Positions 51,487-58,541 of a DNA stretch of 58,541 bases are shown piece by piece (positions within the stretch are counted from its first letter, which is position 1; each line of letters opens with the position of its first letter). The DNA is taken from assembly GCA_004297725.1 (NCBI GenBank), contig SCUS01000120.1, positions 1-58,541 of the forward strand, read 5' to 3'. Position numbers and translations under genes: made by a program. This stretch comes from Myxococcaceae bacterium. Its GTDB lineage: Bacteria > Myxococcota_A > Polyangia > Polyangiales > Ga0077539. The notes under the pieces are model-generated. The model worked only from the letters and a program-made list of their open reading frames with translations. It had not been told where the DNA came from and ran no database searches.

Positions 51487-52335
51487 CTACGGGGTCTGCG
51501 CGAGGTAGCTCTCGACGTCGCGCAGCGCGGCCTGCACCGCCGACGCGATGAGGCTGGCCTCGACGCGGCGCTGCGCCTGCGCGTCGCCCATCGGGGCGGG
51601 CAGCGAGGCGGCGCCGGTGACCATGCCCACGATGGCGTGCTGCGGCTCGGCGACGATCACCAGGCTGACCTCGGCGCGCAGCCGCTCGCCCCCGGGAGCG
51701 GGCACCCGGCGCACCGCCTGGAGGCCGCCGTCGAGGGAGAACTGACGGAGCGATCCGCTGCGGAGGCGGCGCTGCGCGGAGGCCGGGAGCACCCCGGGGT
51801 GGAGCGCCACGGTGCCGCGGTTGCTGAGCGCGGAGCGCACGGCGGCGCGGAGCAGCTCGCCGCGGGCCTCGTCGGAGCGCTCTCGGTCGGCGAGCTCGCC
51901 GGGGCGCACCAGGTAGCGGACGCGCGTGAGGTCGACGGGCTGAACGGGGTCGAAGCGGGCGCTGGAGGAGGGCGTCTCGAGGCGGCCGAGGGCGCGCTCG
52001 ATGGCGTCGCGGACGTTGGCGTCGGGGTCGCGCGCGTGGGCTCGCAGCGAGGCGATGGAGTCGGAGTCGTTGAGGTCGGCGAGGGTCACCGCGGCGGCGG
52101 CGCGCACCACCGCGGCGCGGTCGCCGAGGGCGGCGCGCAGCGCGGCGGGGGCGTCGGGGCTCGGGATGCGGGCGAGGGTGAGGGCGGCCTGGGCGCGGGT
52201 GCGGGCGTCGGGAGAGCGGCGGAGCATCTGCACCACCGGGGAGTCGGTCTCGACGGCGCGCTGGGCCTGCGCCCCGGAGGCGGCGAGGAGGAGGGCTGCG
52301 AAGAGAGCGGGGGCCGAACAGACACCACGACGCAT
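51487..52335 (-). CDS. Secreted HEAT-repeat protein
   Basis: The 282-residue protein has a signal peptide (LFAALLLAASGAQAQ) at its N-terminus. Residues 35-120 are two to three HEAT units (RTRAQAALTLARIPSPDAPA, AVVRAAAAVTLADLNDSDSI, ANVRDAIERALGRLET). A beta-rich C-terminal domain follows. The ATG at 52335 is chosen because GGAGGGG lies just before it (spacing only three bases). The 200 bp upstream, to the next gene, are the AT-richest stretch in this part of the window and probably hold its promoter. Function unknown. Confidence 0.82.
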   Translation of the reverse strand: MRRGVCSAPALFAALLLAASGAQAQRAVETDSPVVQMLRRSPDARTRAQAALTLARIPSPDAPAALRAALGDRAAVVRAAAAVTLADLNDSDSIASLRAHARDPDANVRDAIERALGRLETPSSSARFDPVQPVDLTRVRYLVRPGELADRERSDEARGELLRAAVRSALSNRGTVALHPGVLPASAQRRLRSGSLRQFSLDGGLQAVRRVPAPGGERLRAEVSLVIVAEPQHAIVGMVTGAASLPAPMGDAQAQRRVEASLIASAVQAALRDVESYLAQTP

Positions 52336-52540
52336 GAACCCCTCCATCGACGAATGGGAGCCGAGTGAGACCGGACTCGGATCAAGCCGCAGGTGGTATC
52401 GGATATCCGCGAACACCACCCTGGGAAGGACCGCCGGTTCGATATCCAACATCACATGGGATGATCGGCCTGTCACCGTGCGGAATGAGGAAAAATGGAG
52501 TGATTATTCAGCCCACATGGGAGCCCATGTGAGGCGGTGA

Positions 52541-55500
52541 TCAGCCGTGGCGTTCACCGAGGAGGGCTTCGAACATCGGGAGGAGCACCCGCTCGAAGGC
52601 GGGTGAGGCCGGGGGGGCCGGGGCGGGCGCTGGAGCAGGCGGCGGAGGGGCCTCGACGGCGGCCGGAGGCGGCGCTGCGGCGACCGGGGAAGGTCCCTGG
52701 GCGAAGGGGTCTCCGCTGGCGTCGACGGCCCAGTCGCCCGCGGCGTGGCCGAAGGGATCGCCGGGCGACGAGGGGGGCGCCATCACGGCCACGGGCTGTG
52801 GATTGAACTGCAGCGCCGGGGGAGGCGGCGGCGCCTCGAGGATGGGTTGTGGATTGAACTGCAGCGCCGGAGGAGGCAGCGGCGCGAGCACGGGTTGTGG
52901 ATTGAACTGCAGCGCCGGAGGAGGCAGCGGCGCCTCGAGGATGGGCTGTGGATTGAACTGAAGCGCCGGGGGAGGAGGCGCCGCGACCACGGGTTGTGGA
53001 TTGAACTGTAGCGCCGGGGGAGGAGGCCCCGCGACCACGGGTTGTGGATTGAACTGCAACGGAGGAGCGGCCGGGGGCTCGACCGGCTGTGGAATGAAGG
53101 ACGGAGCGGCGATCGCGGGGGCCGGCACCGCGGGGGGCGGCACCGCGAAGGGCATCGTCGGAGGGATGGCCGTCGCGATGCGCTGCCTCGGCGGAGCCAC
53201 GGACGGAGGAGGCAGCGGAGGCAGCGACGGAGGTGCGATGACCGGGGGCGGTGCTGCGATGACGACCGGAGGAGGAGGCGCCGTGACGACGACCGGAGGA
53301 GGCGCTGCGACGACGACCGGAGGCGGCGCTGCGACGATCGGAGGCGGCGCTGGGACGACGATCGGAGGCGGCGCTGCGACGACGACCGGAGGAGGCGCCG
53401 AGGGCTCACCGAAGAGGCTCTCGTCGATGATGATGGAGTCTTCGTTGGAGGCCGCGGGAGGGGGCGCAACCGTGGGCGTCTCGACCGGGGCGCCCGGCGG
53501 CAACGGAGGCGCGGGGACCGCCGTCATCTCGGCGGTGATGGAGCCCGGCGAGGCCGGAGGCTCCTCGACCGGAGGGAGCGGCGAGGCCTCGGACTCCATC
53601 GGCATCTCTTCTGGCAGACGAACGCCCTGCAGCGGAGTTCGCTCGTCGTGGTCCGCGGGGTTCGGCGGCGGCGCGGAGGGAGGCGCTGCCGCGGCGGGAG
53701 GCTCCTCCGCCGGCTCGTGGGTGATCTCCTCCAGCAGGTCGTCGGACAGCTCGGCGGGAGCCTCCTCGGCCAGCACCGTGGCCACCGGGGTCTTCTCGAC
53801 CGACGCATCCGGCGCCTCGATCGTCTCCGGGAGCGCTGGCTCTACCGGCGGTTCGGTCGCGCTCTCCCGGGGGGCCTGGGAGTCTGCGATCTCCACCGCG
53901 CTGGTGGGCTCCTCCACGGACTCGTGCTCGATGTCCACGGCGCCGGTGGGCTCCTCCACGGGCTCGCGCTCGATGTCCACCGCGCCGGTGGGCTCCTCCG
54001 CGGGCTCGCGCTCGATGTCCACGGCGCCGGTGGGCTCTTCCGCGGACTCGCGCTCGATCTCCACGGCGCCCGTGGGCTCCTCGACGGCGTCGCGCTCGAT
54101 CTCCACCGCGCCCGTGGGCTCCTCGACGGCGTCGCGCTCGATCTCCACCGCGCCCGTGGGCTCCTCGACGGGCTCATGCTCCTCGGGGACCACCACCGCT
54201 TCGCTCACGGGCTCCGCCGGCTCCGAGGGCTCCGCCGGCCCCGAGGGCTCCACCGGCTTCGAGGGCTCCGCGTCCGTCTCGCGGGAGACCTCGGCCAGCA
54301 GCTCCTCGAAGGACACCGGCGCGGTGCCCGGATCGTCGAGCGTCGCCACCAGGCTCTTCATCGCGTCGTCGTCGGGATTGAAGCGCAGCGCCCGCTCCGC
54401 GAGGTGCGCCGCCCGCTCCTTGCGACCCAGCTCGAAGGCCAGGTGCGCGGCCCTCGCGTACAGCTCCCCGGCCTTCCGTCCCGCGGCCACCGGGTGATCG
54501 GCGTAGGCCACCAGCGCGGTCAGCAGCCGCTCCCGGTCGCCCAGCGAGCCCAGCACCCTCGCCTCGGCCTCCCACGCCAGCGCGCTGCTGGGATCGATGG
54601 TGCGCGCGCTCTGCCACGCCTCGGCGCTGCTCTCCAGGTCGCCCACCCGCTCGAGGTGCTCGGCGAGCTGGCACCACCGCGACGCCGCGTTGGACGGCCC
54701 CGCCCGCTCGATGAGCGCATAGAGCACCTCGGTCACCCCGAGGTCGTCGCCCGCCCTGCGGCGAGCGTCCACCAGCGCCCTCGCCACCGCGTCGTCGTCC
54801 GGGTGCTGCCCCCACAGCTTCTCCAGCACCGCCACCTCGCGCGCCGGGTCGGGCCGGTGCTCTCGCCGCACCTGCACCCAGCGCATCCAGCGACGCCGCG
54901 CCTCCGAGGCGTCCTGCTCCGCCTCGGCCTGCGCCTCCAGGCGCTCCAGCACGTGCTCCCAGTCCTCCCCGCGGGCCATCAGCCGTACCAGCGCCTCCTG
55001 GGCCTCCGCGCGCTCCTCCGCCTTGTCGGCCACGCGCTCCAGCGCCTCCCAGGCCGCGCGCGCGTCCGCCAGGTCGTCGAAGCGCCGCTCCGCGAGCTGC
55101 GCCACCTCGCGCAGCCACCGCACCTTCGACGCCCCGTCGACGCCCTCCACCATGGCCGCCGCGCGCAGCCGGTCTCTCAGCTCCGCCAGCAGGCCCTGGA
55201 GCCGGCAGTCCCGCTCCACCTCCGCCAGCGCCTCGGCCTCCGCGGGGGACTCGTCGAGCAGCGCCCTCATCGCGGCCAGGTGCTGCGGCCTCTGCCCGGC
55301 CGCCTTCCACGCCGCGGCCCTCCGTCGCAGCAGCCCCAGCCGGGCCTCGGCCTCCGTCGGCGTCGGGAGGCGGTCGAGCAGCTTCGCCAGGTCGAGGTGG
55401 CGCTGCATCCGCTCGTAGAGCTTCGCCAGCGACTGCGCCGCCTGCGGGTCGTCGTCCACCGCCGCCGCGAGCACCGCGATGGCATCCTCCGGGCGCTGCG

Positions 55501-56338
55501 TGGCCACGTAGGCCTCCGCGAGGTCGCGCCGCACCCGCTGCCCTCGCGCCCCCCTCGGGTTGGCCGCGAGAAACTGGATGCGCAGCGTGGTGAGCTCCGA
55601 CTGCTTCAGCGCCGAGCTCTCCTCCAGCACGTCGAAGGCGCTCTCGTCGCCGGGCCAGAGCGTCAGCGCCGCCTGCGCGAACTCCGTCGAGCGACCGGTC
55701 GCCCCCTCGCGCGCCACGGCGCCCAGCAGCCCCGCGGCCTCGCGACGGTCGGGGTCGACCTCGCCCTCGGCCAGCGGAGAGACCGCCGCGCGACGACGCG
55801 ACCGCTCCACCAGCAGCTTGGCCAGCGAGCGGCGGTTGGTGGTCGCCGCCGCGCCGGGCCCGCGCTGCTCCGCCAGGTCGCGGCGGGTCTCGATCTCCCG
55901 GTCGGGCAGGTCGCGCTCTCCGTAGAGGGCGGCCAGCGCTTCGAGAAGCGGGATCTTCTTCGCCGGAGAGACGGCCTTCTCCAGCAGCCGGCGGTAGAGG
56001 CCCTCGGCCTGCTCCGCGCGGTTGGTGCGGCGGTAGACCGACGCGAGGCCCAGCAGCGCGCCCTCGTGCTCGGGCTGCACGTCGAGCACCTGCTTCCACA
56101 GCGGGAGCGCGCGCGGGTCGTCGCCGACCTTACCCGACCAGGTAAGGGCCGCCCGGTGAAGCAGCTCGACGGAGCCCTCCGGCGAGCGGCGTCGGCCGGC
56201 GACCTTCTCGAGGAGCATCGCGAGCACCTCGTGCTCTCCGCGGGCGTCGAGCTCGCGGGTGAGGGTCTCGATGGCCTCGCGGTCCTCAGGATCACGGTCG
56301 AGGCGCTGAACCAGTGGGATCAGGGATGGGTCGAGCAA
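52541..56338 (-). CDS. Large TPR scaffold with Glu-rich and Pro/Val-rich repeat regions
   Basis: A 1265-residue protein with a TTG start at 56338, preceded by GGAG. Residues 1-690 are TPR-like helical repeats (ALLGLASVYRRTNRAEQAEG and many similar). Residues about 720-820 hold about seven copies of a 14-residue unit (EEPTGAVEIERDAV; 42-bp DNA repeat at roughly 53905-54190). Then follow a Pro/Val-rich stretch of APPPVVV units and eight or so LQFNPQPV motifs. Only the TPR half looks folded; the rest is probably extended and may bind partners many times. It resembles scaffolds of myxobacterial cell-envelope or motility machines in style, but I cannot name it. Confidence 0.85.
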   Translation of the reverse strand: MLDPSLIPLVQRLDRDPEDREAIETLTRELDARGEHEVLAMLLEKVAGRRRSPEGSVELLHRAALTWSGKVGDDPRALPLWKQVLDVQPEHEGALLGLASVYRRTNRAEQAEGLYRRLLEKAVSPAKKIPLLEALAALYGERDLPDREIETRRDLAEQRGPGAAATTNRRSLAKLLVERSRRRAAVSPLAEGEVDPDRREAAGLLGAVAREGATGRSTEFAQAALTLWPGDESAFDVLEESSALKQSELTTLRIQFLAANPRGARGQRVRRDLAEAYVATQRPEDAIAVLAAAVDDDPQAAQSLAKLYERMQRHLDLAKLLDRLPTPTEAEARLGLLRRRAAAWKAAGQRPQHLAAMRALLDESPAEAEALAEVERDCRLQGLLAELRDRLRAAAMVEGVDGASKVRWLREVAQLAERRFDDLADARAAWEALERVADKAEERAEAQEALVRLMARGEDWEHVLERLEAQAEAEQDASEARRRWMRWVQVRREHRPDPAREVAVLEKLWGQHPDDDAVARALVDARRRAGDDLGVTEVLYALIERAGPSNAASRWCQLAEHLERVGDLESSAEAWQSARTIDPSSALAWEAEARVLGSLGDRERLLTALVAYADHPVAAGRKAGELYARAAHLAFELGRKERAAHLAERALRFNPDDDAMKSLVATLDDPGTAPVSFEELLAEVSRETDAEPSKPVEPSGPAEPSEPAEPVSEAVVVPEEHEPVEEPTGAVEIERDAVEEPTGAVEIERDAVEEPTGAVEIERESAEEPTGAVDIEREPAEEPTGAVDIEREPVEEPTGAVDIEHESVEEPTSAVEIADSQAPRESATEPPVEPALPETIEAPDASVEKTPVATVLAEEAPAELSDDLLEEITHEPAEEPPAAAAPPSAPPPNPADHDERTPLQGVRLPEEMPMESEASPLPPVEEPPASPGSITAEMTAVPAPPLPPGAPVETPTVAPPPAASNEDSIIIDESLFGEPSAPPPVVVAAPPPIVVPAPPPIVAAPPPVVVAAPPPVVVTAPPPPVVIAAPPPVIAPPSLPPLPPPSVAPPRQRIATAIPPTMPFAVPPPAVPAPAIAAPSFIPQPVEPPAAPPLQFNPQPVVAGPPPPALQFNPQPVVAAPPPPALQFNPQPILEAPLPPPALQFNPQPVLAPLPPPALQFNPQPILEAPPPPPALQFNPQPVAVMAPPSSPGDPFGHAAGDWAVDASGDPFAQGPSPVAAAPPPAAVEAPPPPAPAPAPAPPASPAFERVLLPMFEALLGERHG

Positions 56339-56365
56339 AGGGGTCTCCGCCGACCCGGGACGCTA

Positions 56366-57259
56366 TCACGCCGACGCGGCGGGCCTAGCGGGCGCTGGGA
56401 GCGCGGCGGTCCATGCGAGCACCCGCTCGACGAACTCCCCGGGCTCTTCGAGCATCGGGGTGTGGCCCTGGGTGGGGAGCTCCGCGAAGGAGAAGTCCTC
56501 GCGGCGCTTCGCGACGGCGCGGGCGTTGTGCACCGACACCAGCCGGTCGCGGGTGCCGTGCATCAGCAGCGTGGGGGCGCGCACCCGGCGCAGGTGCTCC
56601 TCGAAGCGCGAAGGGCGCAGCACCATCTTGAGGAGCGAGCGCGCGGCGCCGAGGAAGGTCGCGTCGGTCCAGGGGAGGTCTCGGCGGTAGCGGTGCACCG
56701 CGCGGTGGGCGTCGATCACCTCGGCGGGGAGGGTCTTGGCGTCGAGCCCGCAGAGGTCGAAGAAGTACCGGATGGCGGCCTCGGTCGAGGCGCGGCGGGC
56801 GACCTTGCGGAAGTAGAGCTCGCCCACGCCGGGGATGGCGTAGAGCGCGAAGACCGTCCCCACCACCCGGTCGACGGGGGCGCTGCCGTAGCGAGGGAGG
56901 GCGGGGTTCACCAGCACGGCGCCGCGGACGAGCTCCGGGTGCTGCGAGGCCGTGAGCAGCGAGAGCAGTCCCCCCATGGAGTTGCCCACGAGCACCGCGG
57001 GCTCGCGGATGTGCTGCCGGAGGAGCGCGGCGATGAGCTCGACGTAGCCCTCCAGGGTGGGGGCGCGGCCCGCGGGCGGAGAGCGGCCGAAGCCGGGGAG
57101 GTCGACGGCGTAGACGTGGTGGTCCCGGGCGAGGAGCGAGGCGACGCGGAGCCAGTTCTCGACGGAGCCGCCGAGGCCGTGGATGAGGAGCATCGGAGGG
57201 CCGTCGCCGCCGTGGTCCACGAGGTGTAGCGGTCCCATGACATCGACGAGGGAGTTCAT
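56366..57259 (-). CDS. Alpha/beta hydrolase
   Basis: The 297-residue protein has a complete triad by motif: Ser in VGNSMGGLLSLL, Asp in HGTRDRLVSV and His in QGHTPML. The oxyanion loop is LLIHGLGGSVENW, and VYAVDLPGFGRSPPAGRAPT is typical of esterase/epoxide-hydrolase-like enzymes. Start ATG 57259. In contrast to the hydrolase-fold protein at 38966, all catalytic residues are present. Substrate unknown. It is transcribed with the MBL-fold gene 50 bp upstream. Confidence 0.92.
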   Translation of the reverse strand: MNSLVDVMGPLHLVDHGGDGPPMLLIHGLGGSVENWLRVASLLARDHHVYAVDLPGFGRSPPAGRAPTLEGYVELIAALLRQHIREPAVLVGNSMGGLLSLLTASQHPELVRGAVLVNPALPRYGSAPVDRVVGTVFALYAIPGVGELYFRKVARRASTEAAIRYFFDLCGLDAKTLPAEVIDAHRAVHRYRRDLPWTDATFLGAARSLLKMVLRPSRFEEHLRRVRAPTLLMHGTRDRLVSVHNARAVAKRREDFSFAELPTQGHTPMLEEPGEFVERVLAWTAALPAPARPAASA

Positions 57260-57309
57260 CGGGGCGGGAGTGTACACGCCGGGCGGAGGTGGAGCCCGCG
57301 GGCGGAGCG

Positions 57310-58182
57310 TCAGAGCTCGATCGAGCCCAGCAGGGGCAGCGCGCCGAGGCGCACGCTCGGGTCGACGCGGGTGAGGCCCTCCACCAGCCGGGGGAGCTGC
57401 ATCGCCGGGAGGATCTTCGCCCCGGCGCTCATCGGCGAGAGGAAGTTGTCCCAGTGCGACAGCAGGATCGCCCTCGGCGTGAAGGCCCGCATCACCCGGT
57501 CGGTGAAGCGGGGTGTGGTGGTCCAGCCGGCGACGCACATCAGCAGCAGGTCGACGCCGCGGGGGGCGCGCACGTCGAGGAGGTCGGCGCTGCCGAGGTG
57601 GTAGAGGGTCTTCCCCGCGACGCGCAGCTCGACGCCGAATACCGCCCCGCAGCGGTAGTGGTGCGAGCGCATCGGCACCTGGTCGCAGTCGCTGATGTCC
57701 CCTGGGAAGGGCACCCGACCCAGCATGAAGGCCGAGTGCACGCTGGGGATGAAGCGCAGCGCGAAGGGGCCGACCTCCGCCTGGAGGGGCTCTCCGCGCA
57801 TGGACCCTTCGACGTCGACGACCTGCGCCGAGGGCACCCCGGAGCCGAGGCAGAGGGTGGCGCAGGACCTCGATCCGTAGACCTTCGCCCCGGTAGCGCG
57901 GGCGATGGATGGCACGTCGAGCACGTGGTCGAAGTGGGTGTGGCCCGCGACGATGGCGTCGGCCCTCGGGGCGTGGCGGGCGATGGCCGCGTGGTCGCTG
58001 CGCAGCGGAGACGCGATGAGCGACGGGAGCGACGCCCGGGTGAGGTAGGGGTCGATGAGGACGACGGTCGCGGCGTGCTCGATGGCGAAGCCCGCGGTGC
58101 CCAGCCAGGTCACCCGGATGGGGCCGCGCCCGGTGGGTACCTCGAAGGCGTTGCGGGCGAAGGGAAGGTCTGTGGGCTTCAT
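57310..58182 (-). CDS. MBL-fold metal-dependent hydrolase (UlaG-like)
   Basis: The 290-residue protein carries the metallo-beta-lactamase metal motif HTHFDH (AGHTHFDHVLDVPSI) with further metal-ligand candidates in the HHYRCGAVF region, GSADLLDV and LLSHWDNF. It begins with the family pattern VTWLGTAGFAIEH. Such proteins are often lactonases, phosphodiesterases or N-acyl hydrolases, and the substrate cannot be read here. It is probably co-transcribed with the alpha/beta hydrolase that follows. Upstream are 75 bp with nothing recognised, then a repeat. Confidence 0.9.
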   Translation of the reverse strand: MKPTDLPFARNAFEVPTGRGPIRVTWLGTAGFAIEHAATVVLIDPYLTRASLPSLIASPLRSDHAAIARHAPRADAIVAGHTHFDHVLDVPSIARATGAKVYGSRSCATLCLGSGVPSAQVVDVEGSMRGEPLQAEVGPFALRFIPSVHSAFMLGRVPFPGDISDCDQVPMRSHHYRCGAVFGVELRVAGKTLYHLGSADLLDVRAPRGVDLLLMCVAGWTTTPRFTDRVMRAFTPRAILLSHWDNFLSPMSAGAKILPAMQLPRLVEGLTRVDPSVRLGALPLLGSIEL

Positions 58183-58257
58183 CGTGGAGTGCGCGGGAGC
58201 ATCGCATCGATGCCGATGGAATCAATCAGCGCGGGCCTGACGGGTTAGAGCAGAGCG

Positions 58258-58427
58258 TCCGAGGGCGCTTCCCCGGTACGACCGCGCGGTGTCGGTACCC
58301 TGAGCCAGACCCCGAGCGTCAGCGAAGGGGGAGCGCCCGCTCGGGTCGTCTGCGCGGATCTCCGACGCCGCGATTCTGGAAGGAATCACCGGAGATGACG
58401 GACGTGAACTGACGACCCGAGCGGGCG
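58258..58427. repeat. Third, truncated member of the self-complementary element family
   Basis: The left arm CTTCCCCGGTACGACCGCG, GAGCCAGACCCC and GGGGGAGCG matches the left arms at 25580 and 35010. The nested inverted repeats 58334-58350 / 58411-58427 (17-bp perfect), ATCTCCG/CGGAGAT and GATTC/GAATC form the centre. The expected right arm does not follow; group II intron sequence begins at 58428 instead. Confidence 0.7.
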
Positions 58428-58541
58428 ATAGGGGTAGGGACGGCCGGTTATGACCCCGGCCGCCCCTCCCTCCGAACCGGACTGGCGGATCTCCCGCATC
58501 CGGCTCTCCGGTTGGTGGTCTTACCCACGAGGGGGGTGCGC
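58428..58541 (-). ncRNA. 3' end of a group II intron (domains V and VI), minus strand, runs off the window
   Basis: Read on the minus strand, 58506-58474 gives the 33-base domain V hairpin: GAGCCGGA pairs with TCCGGTTC and carries the catalytic AGC triad, with a GCGG...CCGC upper stem. It is followed by a GC-rich domain VI hairpin and ends CCCCTAT at 58428, as group II introns end in AY. The intron body and any reverse transcriptase would lie to the right, outside the window. The call rests on the domain V match and its position. Confidence 0.75.

Noticed and set aside
53042..57229. A 1395-codon open frame on the plus strand
   Set aside because: It lies opposite the TPR scaffold and the alpha/beta hydrolase, and its translation is Arg/Gly/His/Leu-rich with no domains. 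In this GC-rich DNA the antisense frames stay open by codon bias.

Overview
The window is very GC-rich DNA that reads like a myxobacterial chromosome (Myxococcota, probably the Polyangia/Sandaracinus side). That is an inference from four traits: many lipoproteins with Asp/Ala/Pro-rich linkers and Cys-rich repeats, a Ser/Thr kinase with an unusual effector domain, FHA and RCC1 proteins, and repeat-rich scaffold proteins. No ribosomal RNA or species marker is present, so the placement is not proven.

Left third (1-17.6 kb): an accessory region in which one- or two-gene blocks are separated by copies of a mosaic repeat of about 122 bp, all in the same orientation (1-16, 1913-2038, 7151-7254 plus 7787-7852, 8281-8328, 11666-11699, 11770-11891, 15754-15876, 17465-17586). 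The blocks carry an IS91-type transposase, a beta-carbonic anhydrase, an RCC1/von Willebrand lipoprotein, a HEAT-like lipoprotein, a predicted beta-barrel protein, a GH24 lysozyme and several gene fragments that begin exactly at a repeat edge. The block at 11.9-15.7 kb is lower in GC. It holds the tail of a conjugative coupling ATPase and a UvrD-family helicase fused to a calcineurin-like phosphoesterase, which is a good candidate for a defence gene.

Middle (17.7-26.2 kb): two Cys-rich lipoproteins (one with a type-1 copper domain); two tRNA genes or tRNA-like genes (Tyr GTA and His GTG) directly upstream of a short GGQ release-factor-like gene that needs a +1 frameshift at CTT-TGA-C, the site used by RF2 genes; a VOC protein; a SUKH protein; a 341-bp inverted-repeat element with internal hairpins; a prion-like zinc-ribbon membrane protein; a DUF2461 protein; and an AHSA1 protein with a histone-H1-like tail.

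Right half (26.3-58.2 kb): mainly ordinary chromosome. It includes rpmE-DUF1385-prfA, a eukaryote-type 6-phosphofructo-2-kinase/fructose-2,6-bisphosphatase, a DUF2236 protein, a YfhO-like membrane protein, two nucleoside-type ABC permeases, rarA, bioB with an apparently dead alpha/beta hydrolase, a pectate-lyase-like lipoprotein, a GST, an FHA/winged-helix regulator, a SpoU-type methylase, a SWIM protein, a kinase-macrodomain fusion, a TPM protein, a large TPR/Pro-rich scaffold, an alpha/beta hydrolase and an MBL-fold hydrolase.

A second repeat family consists of 0.5-kb self-complementary elements with 34-35 bp tandem units in their arms (25580-26143 and 35010-35498). A third, related copy (58258-58427) is cut by the 3' end of a group II intron that runs off the right edge on the minus strand.
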